A DNA stretch of 64,000 bases. It comes from an uncultured Flavobacteriaceae bacterium. GTDB taxonomy: Bacteria; Bacteroidota; Bacteroidia; Flavobacteriales; Flavobacteriaceae. Position 1 is the stretch's first letter, and the number at the start of each line of letters is the position of its first letter. Shown here piece by piece: positions 15,894-24,711 of this stretch. The notes under the pieces are model-generated. The model worked only from the letters and a program-made list of their open reading frames with translations, was not told the DNA's origin and made no database searches. Location: assembly GCA_913065125.1 (NCBI GenBank), contig CAJYAG010000001.1, positions 682,001 to 746,000 on the forward strand, read 5' to 3'. The position numbers and the translations under genes were made by a program.

Positions 15894-17252
15894 TTAAATA
15901 GCATTGATAATATCGTGCTTTGTAATAATACTATATTTTCCGTTTTCTAAAGCTACTAAAACCGCTTGATTTTCTTTGGTAATCAACTTAGAAACTTCTA
16001 CAATTGATGCAGACATTTTTACAACAGGATACTTCGCTCCCATTACTTCTTTTATTGGTTTATCGGCAATATTAGTGTCTTGTAAATAACTTCTTAATAA
16101 ATCAGTTTCATCTAAAGAACCTACAAATCCGTTTACATCTTCCACCGGAATTTGTGAAATTTTAAATTCCTTCATGCGCTCAATAGCATGCGAAACCAAT
16201 TCTTCTGTTTTTACCGAAACTAATGGTTTGTCTGCATGGTTTTTAATTAAATCTGCAGCCGTTGTAATTTCTTCTTCTAAAAATCCGCGTTCACGCATCC
16301 ATTCGTCGTTAAACATTTTTCCAACATATCTACTTCCGTGATCGTGGAATAAAACCACCACAACATCGTCCTTTGTAAAATGTTCTTTTAATTGCAACAA
16401 TCCTTTGATGGCAGAACCCGCAGAATTCCCAACAAAAATTCCTTCTTCTTTTGCAATTTTACGTGTATAAACAGCGGCATCTTTATCAGTTACTTTCGTA
16501 AATCCGTCTATGATAGAAAAGTCAACATTTTTTGGCAAAATATCTTCTCCAATTCCTTCTGTGATGTACGGATAAATTTCATTTTCATCAAAAACACCAG
16601 TTTCGTGATATTTTTTAAATACCGATCCATAGGTATCAATTCCCCAAATTTTAATATTTGGGTTCTTTTCTTTTAAATATTTTCCGATTCCTGAAATCGT
16701 TCCTCCAGTTCCTACTCCAACCACAAAATGAGTAATTTTTCCTTCTGTTTGTTCCCAAATTTCTGGTCCAGTTTGCTCATAATGCGCCAAAGCGTTACTT
16801 GGATTGTCATATTGATTTACATACCAAGAATTTGGCGTTTCTGCTCCTAATCGTTTAGAAACTGAATAATAAGAACGTGGATCGTCAGGTTCTACGTTGG
16901 TTGGACACACAACTACTTCTGCCCCAACTGCACGTAAAATATCCATTTTCTCTTTTGATTGTTTGTCAGAAATCACAAAAATACATTTGTAACCTTTTAT
17001 GATTGCAGCCAAAGCCAATCCCATTCCTGTATTTCCAGAAGTTCCTTCAATGATTGTTCCGCCTGGCTTTAACCTTCCGTCAGCTTCTGCATCTTCAACC
17101 ATTTTTAACGCCATTCTATCTTTTACAGAATTTCCTGGATTAAAGGTTTCTACTTTAGCCAACACCAAAGCATCTACTTCTTTTGTTACTGAATTTAATT
17201 GAACTAAAGGTGTATTACCAATGGTTTCTAATATATTTTTTGCGTATTTCAT
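15894..17252 (-). CDS. Cystathionine beta-synthase-like PLP enzyme with tandem CBS domains
   Basis: A 452-residue fold-type II PLP enzyme. The N-terminal 330 residues are a cysteine synthase/cystathionine beta-synthase domain: IGNTPLVQLN (11-20), NPGNSVKDRM with the PLP Lys44, EGTSGNTGMG (70-78) that binds substrate and phosphate, and GVGTGGTISGIGKYL. The C-terminal 120 residues hold two CBS modules (DKPLVSVKTEELVSHAIERM... and IKEVMGAKYPVVKMSASIVEV...), the regulatory nucleotide-binding pair of cystathionine beta-synthases. It should condense serine or an activated serine with homocysteine or sulfide in sulfur amino acid metabolism; O-acetylserine sulfhydrylase activity is the alternative. 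No haem-binding N-terminal extension as in animal CBS. It is transcribed alone and ends at the strong terminator at 15.85 kb. Confidence 0.92.
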   Translation of the reverse strand: MKYAKNILETIGNTPLVQLNSVTKEVDALVLAKVETFNPGNSVKDRMALKMVEDAEADGRLKPGGTIIEGTSGNTGMGLALAAIIKGYKCIFVISDKQSKEKMDILRAVGAEVVVCPTNVEPDDPRSYYSVSKRLGAETPNSWYVNQYDNPSNALAHYEQTGPEIWEQTEGKITHFVVGVGTGGTISGIGKYLKEKNPNIKIWGIDTYGSVFKKYHETGVFDENEIYPYITEGIGEDILPKNVDFSIIDGFTKVTDKDAAVYTRKIAKEEGIFVGNSAGSAIKGLLQLKEHFTKDDVVVVLFHDHGSRYVGKMFNDEWMRERGFLEEEITTAADLIKNHADKPLVSVKTEELVSHAIERMKEFKISQIPVEDVNGFVGSLDETDLLRSYLQDTNIADKPIKEVMGAKYPVVKMSASIVEVSKLITKENQAVLVALENGKYSIITKHDIINAI

Positions 17253-17420
17253 GTATCTATTTTACTTATCTTTTATTAGTCACATGTAGCTTCCAAGTAG
17301 TCATTCCGTATGGTACTAAACTCTCGTTATGGAAGTTTCATCTTCTAAAATTATTGTGCAAAGAAACAAAATATTTAAGAGAAATGATTTAATAAGACAT
17401 CTGTTTTAAAAAGAACAGAT

Positions 17421-18656
17421 TTATGCAAACTGAATAGATTTAGACGGATTTATTTTTGTGATGATGTAAGAAGGAATAATCAACATTAAAAAACACAGAA
17501 TTAATGTACCGATATTTAATGCTAAAATTGCAAAAACATTGATATCAACAGGAACTGTAGAAACATAATAGGTTGTTGGGTCTAGCGTGATAAATCCAAA
17601 TTGTTGTTGTAAAACTAAGAACGTAATTCCTATTAAATTCCCCCAAAACAATCCTTTTAAAATTAAATAACTGGCGTTGTACAAAAAGATTTTACGGATG
17701 CTCCAATTATCACTTCCTAATGCTTTTAAAATTCCGACCATTTGCACACGTTCAAGAATCAAAACCAACAACGCTGTTATCATATTAATACTAGCAACTA
17801 AAATCATAATTCCGATGATAAACCACACATTATTATCAAACAATTCTATCCATTCAAAAATAAATTGATAATTATCTTCAATGGTGTTGCTGTTTAGGGT
17901 AGATCCGATTGCTGCATATACTTCGTCTCCTTTTAGTTTGATATCGTCAAAATTGTCAATCAATACTTCAAATCCGCCAATTTGATTGTCTTCCCATTTA
18001 TTTAAACGTTGAATTTCTTTAATATCGCCAATCATCATATTTTTATCAAACTGATTAAAACCAGTATCGTAAATTCCGACTACGACCAATTTATACCTGC
18101 TTGGTAATTTATTTTTGGTTGATTTTAAAAAAAACACATTGATGGTATCATTCAACTTTAAGTTCAATCTATTAACCAATGTTTTAGATAATAAAACGTC
18201 TCTAACTCTTTGCTGATTAAAATTTGGCAACGTTCCTTCAACCAAATATTCTGTAAAAAAAGACCAATCATAATCTGTAGAAACTCCTTTAAAAACAACA
18301 CCTTCAAAATCGGTTGCAGTTCTTATCAACCCTGCTTTGTTAGCAAAAATTTGCACGTTTTTAATGCCATCAATATTTTGAAATTCCGGATAAAAATATT
18401 GGTTTTTATCAATCGGAGTTATAGAAACTTCTGAGTTATTGTCATCATAATTTGTAATTTGAATATGACCTTTAAAACCAGAAATTTTATCTCTAATTTT
18501 ATGTTGCATCCCACTTCCGGTTGCAACAGAAATCATCATAATAATGATTCCTAATGCAATTGCAGTGATCGCAATTTTTATTATTGGAGATGAAATGCTA
18601 TTTTTATACTCTTTACCAGCAATAATACGTTTGGCAATAAATAACTCGTAATTCAA
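17421..18656 (-). CDS. LolC/E-type ABC transporter permease (FtsX domain)
   Basis: With a TTG start at 18656 (beginning NYELFIAKRIIAGKEYKNS after Met) the protein has 411 residues, the usual family length. One membrane helix lies near residue 20-45 (IIKIAITAIALGIIIMMISVA), a large periplasmic domain follows, and three helices close the protein in an FtsX domain (FIIGIMILVASINMITALLVLILER, KALGSDNWSIRKIFLYNA, LALNIGTLILCFLMLIIPSY). This is the LolC/E or MacB-type permease layout; the usual job is lipoprotein release or envelope export with a separate ATPase, which is not encoded nearby. A longer reading frame continues upstream but only as antisense of namZ. A TACTTTTG promoter box inside the namZ start supports the TTG. 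Confidence 0.88.
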   Translation of the reverse strand: MNYELFIAKRIIAGKEYKNSISSPIIKIAITAIALGIIIMMISVATGSGMQHKIRDKISGFKGHIQITNYDDNNSEVSITPIDKNQYFYPEFQNIDGIKNVQIFANKAGLIRTATDFEGVVFKGVSTDYDWSFFTEYLVEGTLPNFNQQRVRDVLLSKTLVNRLNLKLNDTINVFFLKSTKNKLPSRYKLVVVGIYDTGFNQFDKNMMIGDIKEIQRLNKWEDNQIGGFEVLIDNFDDIKLKGDEVYAAIGSTLNSNTIEDNYQFIFEWIELFDNNVWFIIGIMILVASINMITALLVLILERVQMVGILKALGSDNWSIRKIFLYNASYLILKGLFWGNLIGITFLVLQQQFGFITLDPTTYYVSTVPVDINVFAILALNIGTLILCFLMLIIPSYIITKINPSKSIQFA

Positions 18657-18660
18657 TTTT

Positions 18661-19863
18661 ATGATTCCATTAGTTCGTTTCAAAAGTACATATTTAATCT
18701 TATTTTTAGGCATTTGTTTTCCCTTGACTTCTTGTGCGCAAGAATCAACAGAAATTAAAGTCGCCGCTGAGCAAACAGAATTGTATTTAAACTTATTAGA
18801 AGGAAAAAACATTGCTGTTGTTGCAAACCAAACATCCGTTATTGAGAAAAGAGAAAAGAGAAAAGAGAAAAGAGAGTTTGTACATTTAGTTGATAGTTTA
18901 CTTTCTTTAAACATCAACATTAAAAAAGTATTTGCTCCAGAACACGGTTTTAGAGGAAAAGCTGATGCTGGCGAACTTGTAAAAGACGGATTTGACACCA
19001 AAACTGGTTTACCAATTATTTCGCTCTATGGAAAAAACAAAAAACCATCCGTTGAACAATTAAAAGGAATTGAGGTGATTGTTTTTGATATTCAAGATGT
19101 TGGTGCTCGTTTTTACACCTATATTTCTTCGTTACATTATGTGATGGAAGCTGCTGCAGAATCTGGAATTCCTGTTATCGTTTTAGACAGGCCAAATCCA
19201 AACGGACATTATATTGATGGACCCATTTTAGAAATGGAGCATACAAGTTTTGTGGGAATGCACCCTGTTCCGGTAGTATATGGAATGACCATTGGGGAAT
19301 ACGGACAAATGATAAATGGAGAAAAATGGCTAAAAAACGGAATTCAATGTGATTTAACTGTAATTCCGTTAAAAAACTACACACACAATTCCACCTACAG
19401 CTTGCCCATAAAACCGTCACCAAATTTACCTAATGACCAAGCTATTAATTTATACCCAAGCTTATGCTTTTTTGAAGGAACTTCTGTTTCAGCAGGACGT
19501 GGAACAGAAATGCAATTCCAAATTTATGGTTCACCTTATTTAGAAAGAACAGCTTTTCATTTTACACCTCAATCTAACGAAGGAGCAAAAAACCCAAAAC
19601 ATAGAAACAAAAAATGCTTTGGTGAAGATTTAAGAGACACAAAAAAATTAAGCCAACTTAATTTAAGCTGGTTGATAAAAGCCAATAATCAAACTCATAC
19701 TGCTGGAAGTTTTTTTAATTCATTTTTCACAAAACTTGCAGGAACAAAAAAACTTCGTGAACAAATTGAAACTGGAGTCTCAGAAAAAGAAATTAGAAAA
19801 TCTTGGCAAAAAGGATTGTCAGACTTTAAAAAAACAAGAGCTAACTACTTAATTTACAACTAA
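18661..19863 (+). CDS. namZ: Exo-beta-N-acetylmuramidase NamZ-like (DUF1343) lipoprotein
   Basis: A 400-residue lipoprotein: signal peptide with lipobox LTSC, Cys25 the anchor. DUF1343 marks are GKNIAVVANQTSV, VFAPEHGFRGKADAGE, GLPIISLYG, VIVFDIQDVGARFYTYIS, VIVLDRPNPNG, and LFFEGTSVSAGRGTE in the form CFFEGTSVSAGRGTE. NamZ enzymes remove single MurNAc residues from the non-reducing end of peptidoglycan sugar chains, a cell-wall recycling step. Residues 62-72 (EKREKRKEKRE) are encoded by a 7-bp tandem array, an unusual insert after the NQTSV motif. The ATG is only four bases from the TTG of the divergent permease gene. A serine hydrolase gene begins one base after its stop, so the two form an operon. 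Confidence 0.9.
   Translation: MIPLVRFKSTYLILFLGICFPLTSCAQESTEIKVAAEQTELYLNLLEGKNIAVVANQTSVIEKREKRKEKREFVHLVDSLLSLNINIKKVFAPEHGFRGKADAGELVKDGFDTKTGLPIISLYGKNKKPSVEQLKGIEVIVFDIQDVGARFYTYISSLHYVMEAAAESGIPVIVLDRPNPNGHYIDGPILEMEHTSFVGMHPVPVVYGMTIGEYGQMINGEKWLKNGIQCDLTVIPLKNYTHNSTYSLPIKPSPNLPNDQAINLYPSLCFFEGTSVSAGRGTEMQFQIYGSPYLERTAFHFTPQSNEGAKNPKHRNKKCFGEDLRDTKKLSQLNLSWLIKANNQTHTAGSFFNSFFTKLAGTKKLREQIETGVSEKEIRKSWQKGLSDFKKTRANYLIYN
18681..18688 (-). promoter_or_regulatory. -7 promoter element of the permease gene, inside namZ
   Basis: TACTTTTG on the minus strand matches TAnnTTTG and lies 25 bases before the TTG start of the permease, within codons 7-10 of namZ. It supports the short permease start. 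Confidence 0.5.
18844..18874 (+). repeat. Heptanucleotide tandem repeat (GAGAAAA)4 in namZ
   Basis: Four exact copies of GAGAAAA (18844-18871) followed by GAG. Seven is not a multiple of three, so gain or loss of one copy would shift the namZ reading frame after about residue 62. Confidence 0.9.
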
Positions 19864-19864
19864 C

Positions 19865-20938
19865 ATGAAAAAAATAAATCTTTTACTATTCGGAGTCCTA
19901 TTTATTATTAATTCTTGTAATACTGCGCAAAATCCGCATCAAGAAAAAATAAACGCAGCAAAAGAAGTTGCTGAGAAATTTTTAAAATCAGAACAAATTC
20001 CTGGAATGTCAATCTCTGTTTCTCAAAAAGGAAAAATGATTTGGTCAGAAGGTTTTGGCTTTGCTGATGTTGCTTCCAAAAAGAAAGTAAACGCAAGTAC
20101 AACACAATTTAGAGTTGCAAGTATTTCTAAAACATTAACTGCATTGGCAATGGCAAAATTGGTTGATGATAATAAGTTAGATTTTGATGCTAGTTTGTAT
20201 ACGTATGTTCCAGATTTTCCTAAAAAGAAATACGATTTTACAGTAAGACAAATTGGTGGTCATATTGCCGGAATTAGACATTATAACGGCAATGAATTTC
20301 TGATGAATAAAAAAATGTCTATCGTAGAGGGTTTGGATATTTTTAAAAATGATTCTTTAGAATTTGAACCTGGAACAAACTATAAATACAGTACGTATGG
20401 TTGGAATTTACTAAGCGTTGTTGTTCAGAATGCTGCTGAAGAAGATTATAATGAATACATGAAAAAAGTTGTTTTTTCTCCTTTACAAATGAAAAACACC
20501 TCATTAGGTTATTCTGATAAAGAAATGCCAAACAGAACGTTGTTTTACGTAAAAGAAAACGGAGAAATAAAAATTGGTCCAGCTGTTAGTAATGAATTTA
20601 AAGCTGCTGGTGGCGGCTTTGTTTCTACTTCTGAAGATTTGATTTTATTTGGAAATGAAATTTTAAATCCGAAAACGGTTTCTAAAACTGTTATTGCAGA
20701 ATTGGTAAAACCACAGCAAACCACAGCAGGGAAAAACACTAAATACGGAATCGGAGTTGGCGTAGCAAACGTAAAAAATAACACGTTACGCTATAGTCAT
20801 TCTGGTGGCGGAATGGGCGCAACTGCCTATTTATTAATGTATCCAGAAAAAGAGTTGGTAATTTCTATTTTAACCAATTTATCGAGTGTCAATATTAGAA
20901 AAATAGTTAGTGAATTGGAAGCTGTTTTTATTGAATAA
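19865..20938 (+). CDS. Serine hydrolase lipoprotein, class C beta-lactamase/LACTB fold
   Basis: A 357-residue lipoprotein with lipobox (INSC, Cys18). The beta-lactamase/transpeptidase-like fold is shown by the SxxK motif SISK (Ser86, Lys89), a Tyr motif in YKYSTYGWNLL, and HSGGGMGA near the C-terminus in place of KTG. Such proteins are DD-peptidases, esterases or amidases rather than true resistance enzymes. It starts one base after namZ. In Bacillus subtilis, as I recall, the MurNAc recycling operon also joins namZ to a beta-lactamase-fold amidase (AmiE/YbbE), so a role in trimming muropeptides is a reasonable inference. It is convergent with the fatty acid hydroxylase gene, three bases away. 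Confidence 0.88.
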   Translation: MKKINLLLFGVLFIINSCNTAQNPHQEKINAAKEVAEKFLKSEQIPGMSISVSQKGKMIWSEGFGFADVASKKKVNASTTQFRVASISKTLTALAMAKLVDDNKLDFDASLYTYVPDFPKKKYDFTVRQIGGHIAGIRHYNGNEFLMNKKMSIVEGLDIFKNDSLEFEPGTNYKYSTYGWNLLSVVVQNAAEEDYNEYMKKVVFSPLQMKNTSLGYSDKEMPNRTLFYVKENGEIKIGPAVSNEFKAAGGGFVSTSEDLILFGNEILNPKTVSKTVIAELVKPQQTTAGKNTKYGIGVGVANVKNNTLRYSHSGGGMGATAYLLMYPEKELVISILTNLSSVNIRKIVSELEAVFIE

Positions 20939-20941
20939 AAA

Positions 20942-21769
20942 TCACGTATTTGTTGGTTTCCGATATCCTTGAAAAGGCTGTTTTAACAATTCCTTTAAAG
21001 ATGAATTTAATTTTTCATCCGGAAAAGTATCAACTCCATACACAATTTTTTCACGATCTAAATACATGTAAGTTCCAAAAATTCTATCCCAAAGAGAAAA
21101 AATATTTCCGTAATTAGAATCTGTATATGGTAACATATGATGATGATGAATTTTATGCATATCAGGAGAAATAATAAAATAGCTCAACACTTTATCAACC
21201 CTTTTATTCATTTTTATATTTGCGTGTGTAAACTGTGTGAAAATTAACGACATCGATTGGTAAATCATTACAATTGCAATTGGAGCACCAACTACAAAAA
21301 CACCAAATAACGTAAACGCAAAACGAATCATACTTTCTAACGGATGATGTCTATTTGCTGTTGTTGTATCTACTTTATGATCTGTATGATGCACCAAATG
21401 AATCATCCATAAAGGTTTTATTTTATGTTCAACAAAATGCGCCAAATACGCTCCGAAAAAATCCAACAATACAACTCCTAAAACCACATACAACCATAAT
21501 GGCATTGCAGGTAACCAATTGATAATTCCGAAATTATTGGTCTGCACCCAATCCGCAGATTGTAACAGCAAAAAAGCCAACGAAAAATTAATTACAATGG
21601 TTGTTGCAGTAAAAAATAAGTTAGGAAAAGCGTGTTTCCATTTTTTATAGTTGAATTTAAAAAGCGGCAATGCTCCTTCTAAAATCCAAAATAAAGTAAT
21701 TCCGCCAACAAGTAGTAAACTTCTGTGTAAAGACGGAATGGTATCGAAATAGTGTATGATTGTTTCCAA
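20942..21769 (-). CDS. Sterol desaturase/fatty acid hydroxylase family membrane protein
   Basis: A 275-residue polytopic protein with helices near 18-36, 52-72 and 88-108, then the di-iron histidine boxes of the fatty acid hydroxylase superfamily: HFVEH (111-115), HLVHHTDH (124-131), HHPLES (141-146) and HKIHHHH (near 208). These bind two irons on the cytoplasmic face and support O2-dependent hydroxylation or desaturation of lipid tails. The substrate, possibly a fatty acid, ornithine lipid or carotenoid, cannot be read. It is transcribed alone in the opposite direction to the small gene at 22.0 kb and ends three bases from the serine hydrolase. Confidence 0.9.
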   Translation of the reverse strand: METIIHYFDTIPSLHRSLLLVGGITLFWILEGALPLFKFNYKKWKHAFPNLFFTATTIVINFSLAFLLLQSADWVQTNNFGIINWLPAMPLWLYVVLGVVLLDFFGAYLAHFVEHKIKPLWMIHLVHHTDHKVDTTTANRHHPLESMIRFAFTLFGVFVVGAPIAIVMIYQSMSLIFTQFTHANIKMNKRVDKVLSYFIISPDMHKIHHHHMLPYTDSNYGNIFSLWDRIFGTYMYLDREKIVYGVDTFPDEKLNSSLKELLKQPFQGYRKPTNT

Positions 21770-21913
21770 AGAAATATATTTTCACTAAAAATAAGAAAAT
21801 TAAACAACTCTAAAGCTATCATAAATTTGATGTAAAATTTCGATTTTTTTTTATAAAGTTTATGAAACATTTTGTATGTTTACTGAAATACTTGGGAAAT
21901 TTACCTAATTAGG

Positions 21914-21943
21914 TTGATTTTACACTACAAAAAACTAGATTTG
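21914..21943 (+). promoter_or_regulatory. Full Bacteroidota promoter (TTG-N19-TAGATTTG)
   Basis: TTG at 21914-21916, 19 bases, then TAGATTTG at 21936-21943: one of the best matches in the window to the -33/-7 pattern. The -7 box is part of a small hairpin (TAGATT/AATCTA). The start codon follows 51 bases downstream. Confidence 0.7.
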
Positions 21944-21994
21944 CGTAATCTAAAGTTAAAGTAGAATTAAGTAACTATAAAATTTCAGAAAACA

Positions 21995-22222
21995 ATGAGC
22001 ACGGTGATAGAAAGAGCTATAAAATTCAAAGAAACAAGCTTAAAAGCATTAACTACAAATCAAAGAATAATTATTTCAAGAGAAGCTAAAGAATTAATAT
22101 TAGGGCTAAATGAAATCTACAAAGAAGAAAAAGACCCCGCTATTATGGACCTAATGAAAGAATTAACTTTGATAAAACAAAAAGTAGAAAAGCGCTTAAA
22201 AGGAAAACCTACAAGTTCTTAA
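21995..22222 (+). CDS. Small helical cytoplasmic protein, unknown function
   Basis: A 75-residue protein without signal peptide or membrane segment, charged and predicted all-helical (STVIERAIKFKETSLKALTTNQRIIISREAKELILGLNEIYKEEKDPAIMDLMKEL, shown in part by its Leu/Ile spacing). It ends with a basic tail (QKVEKRLKGKP). It has its own clear promoter and is convergent with the Cys-cluster protein gene, ten bases away. Its charge pattern would suit a small regulator or an adaptor. I do not recognise a family. Confidence 0.7.
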   Translation: MSTVIERAIKFKETSLKALTTNQRIIISREAKELILGLNEIYKEEKDPAIMDLMKELTLIKQKVEKRLKGKPTSS

Positions 22223-22232
22223 TAAGCACACC

Positions 22233-22757
22233 CTAACTTCTTCTTTTTTTAACTTTTGATACTAAAGGCAAACGTTTCTTTAATTCTTCTACAATATTAT
22301 AAGCAGCAGGACAAACCTCGGTATTACTTAATGTTAAATCCGTTAGCTGAATAAACTTTTTTCGGTTGGTATGCGGATATTCTGAACAGGCTTTTGGACG
22401 CACATCGTATATAAAACACGTATTGTCTTTTTCATCAAAAAATGTACATGGCGCAGATTTTAAAACCATAAAATCATCTTCGTCTCGTTCTAAGTATTGA
22501 CTTTCAAAGTTGGCAACTTTCATTTTTAAATGCTTTGCGATTCGCTCTACATCTTTCTCGGTAAAAATCGGACTCGTAGTTTTACAACAGTTACCACAAG
22601 ACAAGCAATCTGTTTTCTTAAACTCAGCATCATGTAATTCTTGCATTACATAATCTAAATTTTTAGGTGTTCTTTTCTTTAGATTTAAAAAATACTTTTT
22701 ACTCTCTTTTTTTGCTTCCTGGGCTAATTTTGGCAGTTCTTCTAAACGTTTATTCAT
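22233..22757 (-). CDS. YkgJ-family cysteine cluster protein
   Basis: From the ATG at 22757 the protein has 174 residues (MNKRLEELPKLA...). Its core is a zinc/iron-chelating Cys cluster: CLSCGNCCKTTSPIFTEKD, then CTFFDEKDNTCFIYDVRPKACSEYP, then a last Cys in EVCPAAY. This is the YkgJ/UPF0153 pattern, whose members bind a metal cluster; function is unproven, though flagellin lysine methylation and metal delivery have been proposed for relatives. The frame is open for 37 more codons upstream, but these are AT-rich with no family likeness, and a TATTTTTG box lies just before another ATG at 22766, so 22757 (or 22766) is preferred. Confidence 0.85.
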   Translation of the reverse strand: MNKRLEELPKLAQEAKKESKKYFLNLKKRTPKNLDYVMQELHDAEFKKTDCLSCGNCCKTTSPIFTEKDVERIAKHLKMKVANFESQYLERDEDDFMVLKSAPCTFFDEKDNTCFIYDVRPKACSEYPHTNRKKFIQLTDLTLSNTEVCPAAYNIVEELKKRLPLVSKVKKRRS

Positions 22758-22852
22758 GTCTTTCATACAAATACAAAAATAAGGGTATTTATAAGAAGAA
22801 GCCTTTAAATTTTCATCTTTAAAATTTGAAAGAAAAAATGAAATAAAATATG

Positions 22853-22860
22853 TAATTTTG
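22853..22860 (+). promoter_or_regulatory. -7 promoter element of argS
   Basis: TAATTTTG matches TAnnTTTG and lies 22 bases before the ATG at 22882. It rules out the TTG at 22858 as a start because that codon overlaps the box. Confidence 0.6.
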
Positions 22861-22881
22861 CACTTCAATTTTAAGAAACCA

Positions 22882-24657
22882 ATGAGTATTCAAAACCATA
22901 TAGAAGCTGCAGTAAAAAAAGGATTTTTAACTTTATATGATGCCGAAATTTCGACTGTAGAATTTCAAGCAACACGTAAAGAATTTGAAGGAGATATTAC
23001 GGTAGTTGTTTTTCCGATGTTGCGATACAAGAAAGGAAATCCAGTTCAGATTGGAAACGATTTAGGAAATTACATTGTAGAAAACGTGCAAGAAGTAACT
23101 CGTTTTAACGTAGTAAAAGGGTTTTTAAATTTGGTGATTGATGACTCATTATATTTAAAATCATTTGATACCATTTATAACAATGCAACTTTCGGATTTG
23201 TAACGCCCTCAGAAAACAATGCTGTTTTGGTAGAATATTCTTCTCCAAATACCAACAAACCATTGCATTTAGGACATGTTCGTAATAATTTATTAGGCTA
23301 TTCTGTTGCTGAAATTTTAAAAGCATCCGGAAAAAAAGTATATAAAACGCAGATTATTAATGATAGAGGAATCCATATTTGTAAGTCGATGTTGGCTTGG
23401 CAAAAATTCGGAAATGGAGAAACACCAACTTCAACAGGATTAAAAGGCGACAAATTGGTTGGTAATTATTATGTAAAATTTGACCAAGAATATAAAAAAG
23501 AAATTACCAATTTAATAGCTTCAGGAGTATCTGAAGAAGACGCAAAAAAACAAGCTCCGTTATTATTAGAAGCTCAAGAAATGCTACAAAAATGGGAAGC
23601 TGGCGATGAAGAAATTGTTGCACTTTGGAAAACAATGAATGCGTGGGTATATGCAGGTTTTGACACTACTTATAAAAATTTAGGGGTAGATTTTGATTCG
23701 TATTATTACGAAAGCAAAACGTATTTATTAGGAAAAGATAATATTGAAGAAGGGTTGAAAAATGGCGTTTTCTATAAAAAACAAGACGGTTCTGTTTGGA
23801 TTGATTTAACCGAAGACGGATTGGACGAAAAAATTGTATTGCGTTCTGACGGAACAGCGGTGTATATGACGCAAGATATTGGAACTGCCGTACAACGTTC
23901 TAAAGATTATCCAGATGTAAACGGAATGGTGTATACGGTTGGAAATGAGCAAGAATATCATTTTAAAGTATTGTTTTTAATCTTACAAAAATTAGGATAT
24001 TCTTGGGCAGATCAATTGTATCATTTGAGTTACGGAATGGTAGATTTACCTTCTGGAAAAATGAAATCTAGAGAAGGAACCGTTGTAGATGCTGATGAAT
24101 TGATGGTTGAAATGACAGATACTGCAAGAAGTTTATCGCAAGAATTAGGGAAACTAGAAGGCTATTCTGAAGAAGAAAAGGAAGCTTTGTACAATACAAT
24201 CGGATTAGGAGCACTTAAATATTATATTTTAAAAGTAGATCCTAGAAAGCGTATTTTATTTGACCCAAAAGAATCGGTAGATTTTCAAGGAAACACAGGC
24301 CCTTTTATTCAATATACCTATGCAAGAATTCAGTCGATTTTAAGAAAAGCTACGTTTGATTTTTCTAAAAAAACAACTGATTTAGAATTGCATCCAAAGG
24401 AAAAAGAATTGATAAAAATTATTGAAAATTACCCTGAAATCATTCAGCAAGCAGCTGCAAACCATTCGCCAGCAATCATTGCAAATTACACCTATGATTT
24501 GGTAAAAGAGTTCAATTCTTTCTATCAAAATGTATCTATTTTAGGTGAAGAAAATCAAGATAAAAAAATAATTCGAGTACAATTATCAAAAAAGGTAAGT
24601 GATATCATCAAATCTGCTTTTACCTTATTGGGAATTAACGTTCCTGAGAGAATGTAG
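22882..24657 (+). CDS. argS: Arginine--tRNA ligase
   Basis: A 591-residue class I synthetase that charges tRNA-Arg. The N-terminal additional domain (MSIQNHIEAAVKKGF...) precedes the Rossmann fold, which has EYSSPNTNKPLHLGHVRNN with HLGH at 129-132 and the KMSKS-like loop KMKSREGTVV. The anticodon-binding helical bundle follows (GPFIQYTYARIQSIL near its start), ending in LLGINVPERM, the classic ArgRS end. The ATG at 22882 gives the normal start; an upstream TTG in the promoter is rejected. It is followed by about 250 bases of repeats before lpd. Confidence 0.97.
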   Translation: MSIQNHIEAAVKKGFLTLYDAEISTVEFQATRKEFEGDITVVVFPMLRYKKGNPVQIGNDLGNYIVENVQEVTRFNVVKGFLNLVIDDSLYLKSFDTIYNNATFGFVTPSENNAVLVEYSSPNTNKPLHLGHVRNNLLGYSVAEILKASGKKVYKTQIINDRGIHICKSMLAWQKFGNGETPTSTGLKGDKLVGNYYVKFDQEYKKEITNLIASGVSEEDAKKQAPLLLEAQEMLQKWEAGDEEIVALWKTMNAWVYAGFDTTYKNLGVDFDSYYYESKTYLLGKDNIEEGLKNGVFYKKQDGSVWIDLTEDGLDEKIVLRSDGTAVYMTQDIGTAVQRSKDYPDVNGMVYTVGNEQEYHFKVLFLILQKLGYSWADQLYHLSYGMVDLPSGKMKSREGTVVDADELMVEMTDTARSLSQELGKLEGYSEEEKEALYNTIGLGALKYYILKVDPRKRILFDPKESVDFQGNTGPFIQYTYARIQSILRKATFDFSKKTTDLELHPKEKELIKIIENYPEIIQQAAANHSPAIIANYTYDLVKEFNSFYQNVSILGEENQDKKIIRVQLSKKVSDIIKSAFTLLGINVPERM

Positions 24658-24711
24658 AAATTAGTAAACAGTTGCAGTTGGCAGTAAGCACAAAAGTTAG
24701 TAAATTTGCCA

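Noticed and set aside
18657..19001. Upstream extension of the permease reading frame over namZ
   Set aside because: The extra 115 residues are antisense of a well-supported gene, have no family likeness, and the TTG at 18656 with an upstream promoter box gives the normal length.
22758..22868. N-terminal extension of the YkgJ-type protein
   Set aside because: AT-rich codons without likeness, overlapping the promoter region shared with argS.
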